Source of the DNA: Geothrix sp.
GTDB taxonomy: Bacteria > Acidobacteriota > Holophagae > Holophagales > Holophagaceae
Length of the DNA: 64,000 nucleotides
Direction of reading: 5' to 3'
NCBI GenBank assembly: GCA_030824075.1
Contig: JAVBYJ010000019.1
Span: 23,769 to 87,768 of the forward strand
Under the pieces are notes generated by a model, which searched no databases, was not told the DNA's origin, and saw nothing but the letters and a program-made list of their open reading frames with translations. Position 1 is the stretch's first letter; each line of letters starts with the position of its first letter. Positions 27,804-37,073 of the stretch are shown in pieces. The translations under genes and the position numbers were made by a program.

Positions 27804-29081
27804 ATGCAACTTTCGGGCTTGCGTTACGGCTCCAAGCTTTTGCAGCTGGTTGAATTTCCGGTGGCGGACTTCATCGACGGTTCCGCCACCAACCAGGAGA
27901 TCCAGCAGTTTTTGGAGAAGCACCGGAAGCTGGTGGTGAAACCGGCCTTCTACGGCGGGGTGGGCAAGAAGGGGAAGGCCGGGCTGGTGCGCATCGTGAG
28001 CACCCTGCAGGAGGCCCTGCAGGCCAAGCGCGAACTCTTCTTTGCCCAGCACACCTACGGGAACAAGACGGTCACGGCCAATGGCGTGACCATGGAGGCC
28101 TTCGTCCCCTCAGATCTGGAGGTCTATTTCAGCATCTCCAGTTCCAGCGAATTCAGGGGCCCCGTCTTCACCATCACTCCCTGGGGCGGCGTGGACATTG
28201 AAGCCCTGCCGCCTGAGAAAAAGGCGGTGGTGGAGATCGATCCGTTCATCGGCATCAACGCGTTCGAGATCACCAACGCCCTCACGGACACGGGGTGCCC
28301 CGAGGCCTTCATCTCCGCCTTGGTCCAGCACCTGCCGAAGCTGTGGGAGCTCTACGATGGCTACGGCCTGACCACCATCGAGCTGAATCCGATCCGGGTC
28401 ATGCGCAAGGGCAACCAGCTCCTGCCCGTGGCCTGCGACGTGAAGGCCAGCTTTGACCAGGACAACCCGGCCTGGAAGCGCATCGGCCTTCCGGATGCCC
28501 TCTTTCAGACGGAAACGACGGCCTTCGAGGCCGACATCAACGAACTGCGCACCTATCAGGGCCAGAGCGACGTGCTGGAGATGAATCCGAACGGCAGCAT
28601 CATCCCCTTCATGTTTGGCGGAGGCGCCAACAGCGCGGCCACGGAGACCCTGGGCGAAGCCGCCATCTTTTCTTCGGATTTCGGAGGGAATCCCCCCTAC
28701 GAGAAAATCTACGAGATCAGCCGCATCACCTTTGAGCACTGGTACGACAAGGCGAGCATGCTGCTGCTGATCGGTGGCAAGGCCAACAACACGGATATCT
28801 ATGTGACGTTCAAGGGCGTCTTCGATGCCCTGAGGGACCATGCGTCCAAGGCTGGCTGGAAGCCGCTGTACGTGGTGATCGGGCGGGGGGGTCCGAATGT
28901 GGTGAAGGGCATGTTCTACGCCAAGGACATCCTTGACCGGCTGCGCTTTCCCTACAAGGTGTTCGGCCATGACACCTCGATGATCCTCACGCTGGAATAC
29001 GCCAAGCGGCTCGATGAATGGTGGCGGGCCGAAGGTGCCAGCGCCTACCGCAACGAGCTTGAAACGCAGGTCCGGGCCTAG
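27804..29081 (+). CDS. ATP-citrate-lyase-like ATP-grasp subunit
   Basis: A 425-residue protein starting at ATG 27804 (CGAGGAGGGACC upstream). Its N-terminal two thirds resemble the ATP-grasp part of ATP-citrate lyase small subunit / succinyl-CoA synthetase beta: KLVVKPAFYGGVGKKGKAGLV, an ATP-grasp ELNPI motif (GLTTIELNPIRV), and citrate-domain-like FMFGGGANSAATETLGEA and LLLIGGKANNTDIYVTFKG. It would use ATP to form a phosphorylated intermediate passed to the large subunit encoded 9 bp downstream. Substrate is inferred from the citrate-synthase-like domain of that partner and the nearby gltA. Confidence 0.75.
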   Translation: MQLSGLRYGSKLLQLVEFPVADFIDGSATNQEIQQFLEKHRKLVVKPAFYGGVGKKGKAGLVRIVSTLQEALQAKRELFFAQHTYGNKTVTANGVTMEAFVPSDLEVYFSISSSSEFRGPVFTITPWGGVDIEALPPEKKAVVEIDPFIGINAFEITNALTDTGCPEAFISALVQHLPKLWELYDGYGLTTIELNPIRVMRKGNQLLPVACDVKASFDQDNPAWKRIGLPDALFQTETTAFEADINELRTYQGQSDVLEMNPNGSIIPFMFGGGANSAATETLGEAAIFSSDFGGNPPYEKIYEISRITFEHWYDKASMLLLIGGKANNTDIYVTFKGVFDALRDHASKAGWKPLYVVIGRGGPNVVKGMFYAKDILDRLRFPYKVFGHDTSMILTLEYAKRLDEWWRAEGASAYRNELETQVRA

Positions 29082-29090
29082 GAGACAGCC

Positions 29091-31817
29091 ATGCGACGAC
29101 TGAAGACGAAGCCCTTCCCCTACTACGTCGGCCTGCACTCCCTGGAAGAACTGGTCACCCGGGAACACCGGGTCTGCGTCATGAACATCCTGGGTAGCGA
29201 AAGCCGCAAGGTGACGCCGGTATCCCACGAGTACAGCGGCGGCAACATTGTGGCCGGGGTGCAGTATGGACGGCGGGGAACCCTCGAAACGAAGATCGGC
29301 AACATCCCCGTCTACCGCAGCATCCGCGAAGTCATGGAAAAGGGGATCACCTTCGACATGGGTGTGGTCTACATTCCGCCCCTTGGTGTGTGCAAGGCCG
29401 TGTCCGAGCTGGTCACCCACAACGAGGCGCTCAAGCGCATCGTGATCGTCACGGAAAAGGTGCCGGCCCGGGATTCGCGCAACATCCGGGCGCTCTGCCA
29501 GGAGGCAGGCGTGGACGTCATCGGCGCCAACTGCCTGGGCATGGCCAACGCCTGGGACCGGGTGCGCATCGGCGGCAGCCTGGGTGGGGACCATCCCGAG
29601 GAAACCCTGGTGAAGGGCTCCATTGCCATCCATTCCAATTCGGGGAACTTCACGACCACCATGGCGGAGTATCTGCGGACGGCAGGCTTTGGCATCAGCA
29701 CGGCCGTGTCCAGCGGTAAGGATGTCTACATCCACTTCGCGCTTCCAGAATTCCTGTACGCGGCGCAGAACGACCCCCGCACCAAGGCGGTGGTGATCTA
29801 TGTCGAGCCCGGAGGGTACTACGAGAAGATGGCCCTGGATTGGATCAAGGACCGGGTTTTCGGTTTCACCAAACCGATCATCGCCTGCGTGACCGGGCGC
29901 TGGAAAAAGAACATCACCCGGGCCTGCGGGCACGCAGGCGCACTCTCAGGCGGCGGGGATGACGCCGAGGGCAAGGAACGCTGGTTCGACGACTATTTCG
30001 GAGTGGATGTCTTCGACCCGAAGACCTGCAAAGTCAGCAAGCGGGGCGTGCGCGTGTCGAGCATCCAGTACATTCCCGACGCGGTGAAGGCCGTATTTGA
30101 AAAGATCGACGAGAAACCTGACTTTCCCTCGACCGGAGACCTGTCGCTGAAGCTCTGGCTGGGCGACACGATGGTGAAGGTCCCGCCCGCCCTCGACCTG
30201 CCCATCGTCCTGGCCCCTGCTCCTTACGACCGGCAGATCGTGGAGGTGAACAAGCAGGTGGGCGCCCACTACCTTCGCCAGAACATGGCCTGCAAGTCCG
30301 GCGCCTCCAGGATGAACCCCGAAACGCAGGTTTCGGAGCTGCATGGGAAGACGGTGCTTGATCTCTCCCGCCGCACCCTGGAGGAGAACCTCTACTTCGC
30401 GCTCGCCAAGGTCATGCCTGAAAAATCTGATATCCCCACGCTGAACCTCATCCTGAACCTGTTCATGAAAATTGATGAGCGGCGCATGAACCTCATCGAC
30501 GTGGGCCGTGCGAACGGCTGCACACCCAACGCCTACCTGGCCTCCCAGATCGCCCTTGTCGGTGACAAGGAGCTGCTGGCGAAGTCGCGGGGACATGCGC
30601 GGTTCATCATCGATCTCATCCGCGAGTTCATGCTGGATGAGCACACGAAGACCTTCCCCCCGGAACTGGACGCCTACGTTCAGGAACACCTGCTGAGGTC
30701 GGAACCCTCCCGGAAGACGGATGTATCCGAGCTTCTGTTCAAGGAGGTCAAGAAGTCGAAGAAGTCCTGCGTGGCCCTGAAGGTCTGTCAGCACATCATC
30801 GACTTGGCCGAAGAGCGGGGTCTGGAGATCAGGGACACCTACGAGTTCCTGCTCGCCACCATCGCGGTGTGTGTGCTCTGGAATCCCATGCTGGAAAAAC
30901 GGATCAGCCGACAGCTTGTCGAGGATTCGGTCACCTACTTCTACCTGATGTCCCGCATCGTGGCCTATTCAGTGGTGGATCGGGAACACAACCCTCACTG
31001 GAAGAAGCTGGTGGACCAGAAGCTGTCAAACCTGAACCACAGCTTCACAGAGAATGCCTTCAAGGTGCTCTTCGGCCGGGTGCCCACCCCTTCTGACCTG
31101 CTCGAACTCCAGACCCTGCTTGGACTGACGATCACCAACGGGCCCGGGACGCTCTCGGCGAAGGGCGCGAAGGAAAGCGTGAGCGCCCGGAATGACATCT
31201 CCATGGCGTTTGTGGGATTCCTCGCGAACACCGGCCGGGCCCACGGCGGGAACGGGTACGAAGCCATCGCGTTCCTGGTGGAGCAATTCAAGGACGCTGT
31301 CCTGCCTGATCCCGGCGATCCCGACCACGGAGTGGATCTCCAGCAGATGGCGAATCGGGCGGCACGGGCGTATGGGGCCTACAAGAAGCAGGCGCAGGAG
31401 GTGGAGGATGGCGCCGTAAAGCCGATCCCCTGCATCAACCATCCGGTCTTTCGCGGCAACAAGATCAACGTGGATCCCCGGGAGCAGTTTGTATCCGGGA
31501 TGCTGGCCGAGAAAGGGGTCTACAACGCCTTCTGGGAGTTCTACCGCCATCTCGTCAAGGAACTCTACGCGGAGGGCGTGACCAAGAATGTCTTCTGCGT
31601 GAACGTGGATGCCGTGCTCTCGGTGATCACGCTCAAGCTGGTGTGGAAGGACCTCCAGGCGGGCCGCATCAATTTGCGCCAGGTCCAGGAATTGGCCTTC
31701 ACACTCTTCCTCTTTGGCCGCACCGTGGGTGCTTCCGCAGAGATCGCCGACCACCGGGATCGCGGTCTGGATATGGACTGCCGCACACCGGAATCAGAGC
31801 TCTCATACGTCCTATAG
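29091..31817 (+). CDS. Divergent ATP-citrate-lyase-like large subunit, 908 residues
   Basis: Residues 1-330 are a CoA-binding/ligase-CoA part with the phosphohistidine motif CGHAGALSGGGDD (H281). Residues 330-600 are a segment I cannot match. Residues 600-908 resemble the citrate-synthase-like end of ATP-citrate lyase: TITNGPGTLSAKGAKESVSA, ANTGRAHGGNGYEAIAFL, INHPVFRGNKINVDPRE (H784), VNVDAVLSV, and GRTVGASAEIADH. At the site where ATP-citrate lyases have DHGP, this protein has TNGP (N683), so one catalytic His is absent. It is about 300 residues longer than the usual AclA subunit. With the ATP-grasp subunit it may cleave citrate to acetyl-CoA and oxaloacetate or act on another 3-hydroxy-acyl substrate. 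Confidence 0.7.
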   Translation: MRRLKTKPFPYYVGLHSLEELVTREHRVCVMNILGSESRKVTPVSHEYSGGNIVAGVQYGRRGTLETKIGNIPVYRSIREVMEKGITFDMGVVYIPPLGVCKAVSELVTHNEALKRIVIVTEKVPARDSRNIRALCQEAGVDVIGANCLGMANAWDRVRIGGSLGGDHPEETLVKGSIAIHSNSGNFTTTMAEYLRTAGFGISTAVSSGKDVYIHFALPEFLYAAQNDPRTKAVVIYVEPGGYYEKMALDWIKDRVFGFTKPIIACVTGRWKKNITRACGHAGALSGGGDDAEGKERWFDDYFGVDVFDPKTCKVSKRGVRVSSIQYIPDAVKAVFEKIDEKPDFPSTGDLSLKLWLGDTMVKVPPALDLPIVLAPAPYDRQIVEVNKQVGAHYLRQNMACKSGASRMNPETQVSELHGKTVLDLSRRTLEENLYFALAKVMPEKSDIPTLNLILNLFMKIDERRMNLIDVGRANGCTPNAYLASQIALVGDKELLAKSRGHARFIIDLIREFMLDEHTKTFPPELDAYVQEHLLRSEPSRKTDVSELLFKEVKKSKKSCVALKVCQHIIDLAEERGLEIRDTYEFLLATIAVCVLWNPMLEKRISRQLVEDSVTYFYLMSRIVAYSVVDREHNPHWKKLVDQKLSNLNHSFTENAFKVLFGRVPTPSDLLELQTLLGLTITNGPGTLSAKGAKESVSARNDISMAFVGFLANTGRAHGGNGYEAIAFLVEQFKDAVLPDPGDPDHGVDLQQMANRAARAYGAYKKQAQEVEDGAVKPIPCINHPVFRGNKINVDPREQFVSGMLAEKGVYNAFWEFYRHLVKELYAEGVTKNVFCVNVDAVLSVITLKLVWKDLQAGRINLRQVQELAFTLFLFGRTVGASAEIADHRDRGLDMDCRTPESELSYVL

Positions 31818-31827
31818 TTGGCTCCTG

Positions 31828-31867
31828 CGCAGAAAACGGGCGGGCCAGTTGGCCCGCCCGTTTTCTG
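31828..31867. terminator. Bidirectional terminator
   Basis: 19-bp stem GCAGAAAACGGGCGGGCCA / TGGCCCGCCCGTTTTCTGC with a GT loop, between the converging lyase-like gene and gltA. Confidence 0.93.
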
Positions 31868-31883
31868 CGAGATGACGAGCTGG

Positions 31884-33191
31884 TTACCTTCCGCCCTTGG
31901 CGGCCCACTCTTCGAGCATGGCCGTGGTGACGGACTTGGGGCGCTCCAGGGCGTAGCCCAAGGCGCGGTCCCAGGTGATGTTGGCCAGCACGCCGATGGC
32001 GCGACCCACGCCGAAGAGCACGGTGTAGAAGTCGTAGTCGGTCAGGCCGTAGTACCACTGGATGACACCACTCTGGGCATCCACGTTGGGCCAGGGGTTC
32101 TTGGTCTTCCCCTGCTCGGTGAGCACGCCAGGGGCCACCCGGTAGATCATGTTGACCAACTTGAAGAGCGGATCGTTGGGCAGGTGCTTGAGGCAGAACT
32201 CCATCTGCGCGGTGTAGCGGGGATCGGTCTTGCGCAACACGGCGTGCCCATAGCCGGGGATGACGTGGCCGGAGTTCAAGGTGTCCCAGAGAGCCTGCTT
32301 GACGTTCTCCTCGGTGGGCTCGGCGCCGTTCAGCTTCTTCTGGAAGTCCTTGATCCAGTCCAGCACTTCCTGGTTGGCCAGGCCGTGCAGGGGGCCCGCG
32401 AGGCCGTTGAGGCCGGCGCTGAAGGAATAGTAGGCGTCGGAAAGCGCGGAAGCCACGAGGTGGGTGGTGTGGGCGCTGACGTTGCCGCTCTCGTGGTCGC
32501 TGTGGAGGATGAAATACATCCGGGACACATCGTCATAGGGCTTGGCGATGCCCATCATGTGGGCGAAGTTGGCACCGAAGTCGAGGTCGTAGTTGCCAGG
32601 GATGATGTCGCCGTTCTTGTACTTGTAGCGGTAGATGAAGGCGGCGATCTCCGGCAGCTTGGCCAGGAGGTCGCTGGCATCCTCGTACATCGAATCCCAG
32701 TAGTCGTTCTTCTTCAGGCTGTGATACAGCTTGTTGAATTTGCTCTCCTTCTGCATCGCAAGCACCGCGGTGGAGAGCATCACCATCGGATGGCTGTCCT
32801 TGGGCAGGGCGCGCAGTACATCGAAGACGTAGGCCGGGACCTTGGCGCGGGACTTGAAATCCTGGTGGATCTCCTCGGCCTCCGCCGCGGTGGGGATCTC
32901 GCCGGTGAGCATGAAGTACCAGAAGGACTCGACCGTCGGGTATTCGGCGCCCGGCAGCTTGGGCAGGGCCGCGAAGGTCTCGGGGATGTTCTTGCCGCGG
33001 AAGCGGATGCCTTCCTGGGAGTCCAGGTAGGAAATGTCGGTCACCAGGCACTTGATGTCCCGGGCGCCGCCGATGCACTGGTCGATGGTCACTTCGTCGA
33101 TGACGACCTTGCCGAACTCCTTGAGGAGCTTTTGCGTGCGCGGGCGGTGTTCCTGGATGAGTTCGAGAAGGCGGGTTTTCAGGCGTGTCAT
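31884..33191 (-). CDS. gltA: Citrate synthase, mitochondrial (eukaryotic) type
   Basis: A 435-residue citrate synthase. Start ATG 33191 has GGAG before it (an ATG at 33203 does not). Unlike the NADH-regulated bacterial forms it matches the mitochondrial type: HSDHESGNVSAHT, GLNGLAGPLHGLANQEVL (catalytic His), IPGYGHAVLRKTDPRY (second His) and WPNVDAQSG (catalytic Asp). Such enzymes are known in Geobacter. It condenses acetyl-CoA and oxaloacetate; the convergent neighbour encodes a lyase-like enzyme that may run the reverse reaction. Confidence 0.96.
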   Translation of the reverse strand: MTRLKTRLLELIQEHRPRTQKLLKEFGKVVIDEVTIDQCIGGARDIKCLVTDISYLDSQEGIRFRGKNIPETFAALPKLPGAEYPTVESFWYFMLTGEIPTAAEAEEIHQDFKSRAKVPAYVFDVLRALPKDSHPMVMLSTAVLAMQKESKFNKLYHSLKKNDYWDSMYEDASDLLAKLPEIAAFIYRYKYKNGDIIPGNYDLDFGANFAHMMGIAKPYDDVSRMYFILHSDHESGNVSAHTTHLVASALSDAYYSFSAGLNGLAGPLHGLANQEVLDWIKDFQKKLNGAEPTEENVKQALWDTLNSGHVIPGYGHAVLRKTDPRYTAQMEFCLKHLPNDPLFKLVNMIYRVAPGVLTEQGKTKNPWPNVDAQSGVIQWYYGLTDYDFYTVLFGVGRAIGVLANITWDRALGYALERPKSVTTAMLEEWAAKGGR

Positions 33192-33256
33192 GGCTGACTC
33201 CATGGGCGTGAGGCGTTGAGGGGGGACCTGTGGAAGGAGCGGGGTTGGATCATCAT

Positions 33257-33285
33257 AGGGGCATCATCTATCGAGGGGCCATCAT
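33257..33285 (-). promoter_or_regulatory. Direct repeat upstream of gltA
   Basis: AGGGGCATCAT (33257-33267) and AGGGGCCATCAT (33274-33285), 66-94 bp before the gltA start, next to an AT-rich stretch (33303-33330). Possible operator; no regulator assigned. Confidence 0.3.
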
Positions 33286-33365
33286 TCTTTCATGACCATC
33301 AGGGAATTAATTGAAATAGATTGGAACATGAAAGCAGAGTATGGAGAAAGTGTCTGGGAGGCGCC

Positions 33366-34328
33366 GTGACCTGCGTCAATCTGTGGGTGTTGGGAATCAC
33401 CATGATCGCCACTGGGCTCGCGGCTCAGGAGACCCCGCGGCCCAACCGCGTGGCCTGGTTTGAGGGGTTCCCTGAACCGCTGCCAGAAGGTGCCAGTGAG
33501 GTGGCTATCGAAGCCACGAGCCAGATGCTCCGTCCGGATCTGGAGCGCAGCGCCGATGGCCGCACTTTCGCCCGGCTGGATGGCGAAGCCTGGCAACTGA
33601 CAGGGGACTGGGCCGTGAAGGCCGGATCCTCGCGGATCAATGTCCGGGTCCGGCTGGCCTCGCGCTCCGGCGGCATTGCCGATCAGGCCATGTGGAATTG
33701 GCATCAGATGTTCAACATGCCCCAGGGGGGCCGGGAGGACGCCCCGAAAAACCGACTCGTCTACCACCTGGAATACGATGGTCGCGTGATCGGTGACCTG
33801 ACCCGCCCGGGGGTGGCCCTCATGGACCTGGATGTGGCCTGGATCAGGCCTTTCGGCAACGCGGATGCCGGGGGCCGCATCGGTGCGTCGGTACAACTTC
33901 CCACGGGCAAACAGTCCGATTTCTCCGGCAGTGGCGGCACCGACGGCCTTGTTGGGGCGGCCTTGTGGCGGCGCTATGGTCGCTGGCGCATCTCCGGTCA
34001 GGCGGAGCAGGTGGTGCTGGGGCTTCCGGAGCACAGCCCCCTTCGGACGGTCCTGGGCAGGACCTCTTTCAGCCGGGCCTGGGCCAACCTAGGCTGGCGG
34101 GGCGAGGGGGCGGGGCTGCTTTCCGGCCTTGGCCTGGAGGTCAGCCTGGGCTATACGGGAAACCCCTATCGCACCGGCCTCTCTCGCCTGGACCGCGCGG
34201 GGTGGCAACAGCACTGGACCTTCCGCCATACGCGCCTCCCCCGCTGGCGCTTCGGCTTCAGCGAGGAGGCCGGCAGCTTCACGGCCCCGGATGTGACGGG
34301 CTTTGTGGCCTATCGGCTCGGCGACTGA
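33366..34328 (+). CDS. Exported protein, DUF3187-like (outer-membrane beta-barrel)
   Basis: 320 residues from GTG 33366, which has GGGAGG five bases upstream and opens a signal peptide (MTCVNLWVLGITMIATGLAA). The mature chain is rich in alternating hydrophobic and polar residues with many Trp, Arg and Gly (RIGASVQLPTG, WRISGQAEQVVLG, LGLEVSLGYTGNPY), a beta-barrel pattern, and resembles the DUF3187 family. The C-terminal residues (FVAYRLGD) are unlike a classic terminal Phe signature. Function unknown; lysS follows after 40 bp. Confidence 0.65.
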   Translation: MTCVNLWVLGITMIATGLAAQETPRPNRVAWFEGFPEPLPEGASEVAIEATSQMLRPDLERSADGRTFARLDGEAWQLTGDWAVKAGSSRINVRVRLASRSGGIADQAMWNWHQMFNMPQGGREDAPKNRLVYHLEYDGRVIGDLTRPGVALMDLDVAWIRPFGNADAGGRIGASVQLPTGKQSDFSGSGGTDGLVGAALWRRYGRWRISGQAEQVVLGLPEHSPLRTVLGRTSFSRAWANLGWRGEGAGLLSGLGLEVSLGYTGNPYRTGLSRLDRAGWQQHWTFRHTRLPRWRFGFSEEAGSFTAPDVTGFVAYRLGD

Positions 34329-34368
34329 GATCGCTCCGGTAAACTAGATGGTTCGTGTCGGAGTCCCC

Positions 34369-35883
34369 ATGCAGCCCAACCAGTACCGCGATGTGCGCCT
34401 TGAAAAGCTCGAGAAGCTGAAGGCCATGGGCCTCGACGCCTGGCCGCGGAAGGCGCAGCGCACCCACGGCATCGCGCAGCTGGTGGAGACCTATGCTGAT
34501 GCCAGGACCTGGCCCAATGAGACGTTGGAAGGACTAGGCCTGGAAGTATCGGTGATGGGCCGGGTGCTCACCATCCGCGAGATGGGCAAGAGCGTCTTCG
34601 CCCACCTCACCGAGAACGGGGAGAAGGTCCAGGCCTTCTTCCGCATGAACGATCTGGCCGAGCCCGGCTGGGAGGTGCTCAAGCTCCTCGACATGGGCGA
34701 CTTCATCAGCGTGACCGGCCCGCTCATGCGCACCAAGACCGGCGAACTGAGCGTGCGGGTGAAATCGATCCAGTTCCTCAGCAAGGCCCTCCTTCCCCTG
34801 CCCGAGAAGTGGCACGGCCTGCAGGACAAGGAACAACGCTATCGCCAGCGGTACTTGGACCTCATCTCCAACGGCGACGTGCTGAAGACCTTCCAGACCC
34901 GTTCGCGCATCGTGAGCGCCGTGCGGCGTTTCATGGAAGAGCAGGGTTACCTCGAAGTCGAGACGCCGATGATGCAGCCCATTCCTGGCGGCGCCACGGC
35001 CCGACCCTTCATCACCCATCACAACGCCCTGGACATGCAGCTCTACCTTCGCATCGCCCCGGAGCTCTACCTCAAGCGGCTCATTGTCGGGGGCTTCGAG
35101 AAGGTCTTCGAGATCAACCGCAACTTCCGCAACGAGGGCCTCAGCGCCCGTCACAATCCCGAATTCACCATGATGGAGATGTACGAGGCAGGCAGCGACC
35201 TCCGGGACATGATGACCCTCACGGAGAACCTGATGTCCACCGTGGCCAGGGAGGTGATGGGCTCCGAGCAGCTGCCCTGGGGGGAGCAGGTCATTTCGTA
35301 CACTGCCCCCTTCCGGCGCCTCACCATGAAGGATGCCATCGCGGAGTACGGCGCCATCGAGCGCCACCTGCTGGAAGATGGCGACAGTGTGCGGACCCTG
35401 GCCAAGGCCGTTTTCATCGAGGATGTGGAGAAGAAGACTGTGGGCACCCTGCTGGGCGACCTCTTCGAGCACCATGCCGAGAAACAGCTGATCCAGCCCA
35501 CCTTCATCACCGACTATCCCATCGAGCTGTCCCCTCTCACCAAGACCCTGGAAGGCGACGACCGTTTTGTGGATCGTTTCGAACTCTTCATCGGCGGCAT
35601 GGAGCTGGCTAACGCCTACTCCGAGCTGAACGACCCCATCGACCAGATGGGCCGCTTCCAGGCCCAGATGGACGAGCGCGAAGCTGGCAACGACGAGGCC
35701 ATGCTGCTGGACCAGGACTTCATCACGAGCCTGGAACACGGTCTGCCCCCCACCGGTGGGGAAGGCATCGGCATCGATCGCATGGTCATGCTCCTCACCA
35801 ACAGCGCCAGCATCCGCGACGTCATCCTGTTCCCACTCATGCGCCCGATGAAGCCGAGCGAGGCTCCGGACGAGTCGATGTGA
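34369..35883 (+). CDS. lysS: Lysyl-tRNA synthetase, class II
   Basis: A 504-residue LysRS. Start ATG 34369 follows CGGAGTCCCC; the ATG at 34348 has no ribosome site. The N-terminal OB fold (60-150) has GRVLTIREMGK. Motif 1 (YLEVETPMMQP), motif 2 (FRNEGLSARHNPEFTMMEMYEA) and motif 3 (GEGIGIDRMVMLLT) are all present, with PIPGGATARPFITHHNAL in between. It charges tRNA-Lys. Confidence 0.97.
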   Translation: MQPNQYRDVRLEKLEKLKAMGLDAWPRKAQRTHGIAQLVETYADARTWPNETLEGLGLEVSVMGRVLTIREMGKSVFAHLTENGEKVQAFFRMNDLAEPGWEVLKLLDMGDFISVTGPLMRTKTGELSVRVKSIQFLSKALLPLPEKWHGLQDKEQRYRQRYLDLISNGDVLKTFQTRSRIVSAVRRFMEEQGYLEVETPMMQPIPGGATARPFITHHNALDMQLYLRIAPELYLKRLIVGGFEKVFEINRNFRNEGLSARHNPEFTMMEMYEAGSDLRDMMTLTENLMSTVAREVMGSEQLPWGEQVISYTAPFRRLTMKDAIAEYGAIERHLLEDGDSVRTLAKAVFIEDVEKKTVGTLLGDLFEHHAEKQLIQPTFITDYPIELSPLTKTLEGDDRFVDRFELFIGGMELANAYSELNDPIDQMGRFQAQMDEREAGNDEAMLLDQDFITSLEHGLPPTGGEGIGIDRMVMLLTNSASIRDVILFPLMRPMKPSEAPDESM

Positions 35884-35937
35884 CGGGATCTCGCTTGACC
35901 CGCTGGCATACTGATACCTGCGATCTTTGGAGGCCCC

Positions 35938-37065
35938 ATGCCCGTCCCAATGCTTGAACTCGCGCCACAGAACGCCGCCATCAAGGCGAAAGTGCTGGAG
36001 GGGCTTTCGGGCCTCATCGACCGCTCATCCTTCATCCTGGGTGAGAACGTGAAGGGGCTTGAGGCGGAGATCTCTGCCTATGTGGGTGCGGCCCATGCCA
36101 TCGGCATGTCCAGCGGGACGGATGCCCAACTGGCCGCCCTCATGGCACTCGGAATCGGCCAGGGCGATGAGGTGATCGTCCCCAGCTTCACCTTCTTCGC
36201 CACGGCAGGCGTGGTGTCGCGTCTTGGTGCGAAGCCGGTCTTCATCGATCTCGACCCCGCCACGTTCAACGCCTCAGGCGCCCTGGTGGAGGCCGCCATT
36301 ACCCCGCGCACGAAGGCCATCATGCCCGTGCATCTCTTCGGCCAGCTGGCCGACATGCCCGGCATCATGGCCGTGGCGGCGAAGCACGGCCTTCCCGTGG
36401 TGGAGGACGCCTGCCAGAGCCTCGGCGCCAAGGGCTGGGGCAAGTCCGCAGGGCAATTCGGGGATATGACCGCCTACAGCTTCTACCCCACCAAGAACCT
36501 CGGCGCCTTCGGCGATGCAGGCATGACGGCCGTCCGCGAGGATGCTGCCCTTGCCGCAAGGGTGCGGCGCATCCGCGTCCATGGCATGGAGCCGGTCTAC
36601 ATGCATCATGAGGTGGGCATGAACGGGCGCATGGATGAGTTCCAGGCCCTGGTGCTGCGGGCCAAGCTGCCCATGCTGGACGGCTGGCACGAAGGACGCC
36701 GGAAGCATGCCGCCTGGTACCTGAAGCAGATGAAGGCCCTGACCGCCGACGAGGTCGTGCTGCCCCACGAAGTGGTGCCTGACGGCCGTCACATCTACAA
36801 CCAGTTCACCATCCGCGTGAAGGGCGGCAAGCGCGATGCGCTGCAGGCCCACTTGAAGGAACGGGGCATCGGCAGCGCCATCTACTACCCCATCTGCCTC
36901 CATGAGCAGCCCTGCTTCAAGGACCTTGGTTACAAGACCGGCCAGCTGCCGGAATCCGAGTGCGCCGCCAAGGAAGTGCTCAGCCTCCCCGTCTACCCCG
37001 AGATGACTGAGGCCATGCGCGTGGAAGTGGCCACGGCCATCCTTGGTTTCTTCGGAAGAAAGTAA
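35938..37065 (+). CDS. DegT/DnrJ/EryC1 family sugar aminotransferase
   Basis: A 375-residue PLP enzyme. Motifs are MSSGTDAQLAALMALG for cofactor phosphate, VEDACQSLGAKGWGK with the PLP-binding Asp, SFYPTKNLGAFGDAG with the Schiff-base Lys, HGMEPVYMHHEVGMNGRMDEFQA, and YYPICLHEQPCF. Such enzymes transaminate nucleotide-linked keto-sugars for surface glycans. GGAGGCCCC lies before ATG 35938. No other sugar gene adjoins it, though manC is 20 kb away. The sequence is nearest in pattern to WecE/ArnB/QdtB-like enzymes; the exact sugar is not decidable. Confidence 0.88.
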   Translation: MPVPMLELAPQNAAIKAKVLEGLSGLIDRSSFILGENVKGLEAEISAYVGAAHAIGMSSGTDAQLAALMALGIGQGDEVIVPSFTFFATAGVVSRLGAKPVFIDLDPATFNASGALVEAAITPRTKAIMPVHLFGQLADMPGIMAVAAKHGLPVVEDACQSLGAKGWGKSAGQFGDMTAYSFYPTKNLGAFGDAGMTAVREDAALAARVRRIRVHGMEPVYMHHEVGMNGRMDEFQALVLRAKLPMLDGWHEGRRKHAAWYLKQMKALTADEVVLPHEVVPDGRHIYNQFTIRVKGGKRDALQAHLKERGIGSAIYYPICLHEQPCFKDLGYKTGQLPESECAAKEVLSLPVYPEMTEAMRVEVATAILGFFGRK

Positions 37066-37073
37066 GTCCAGAC

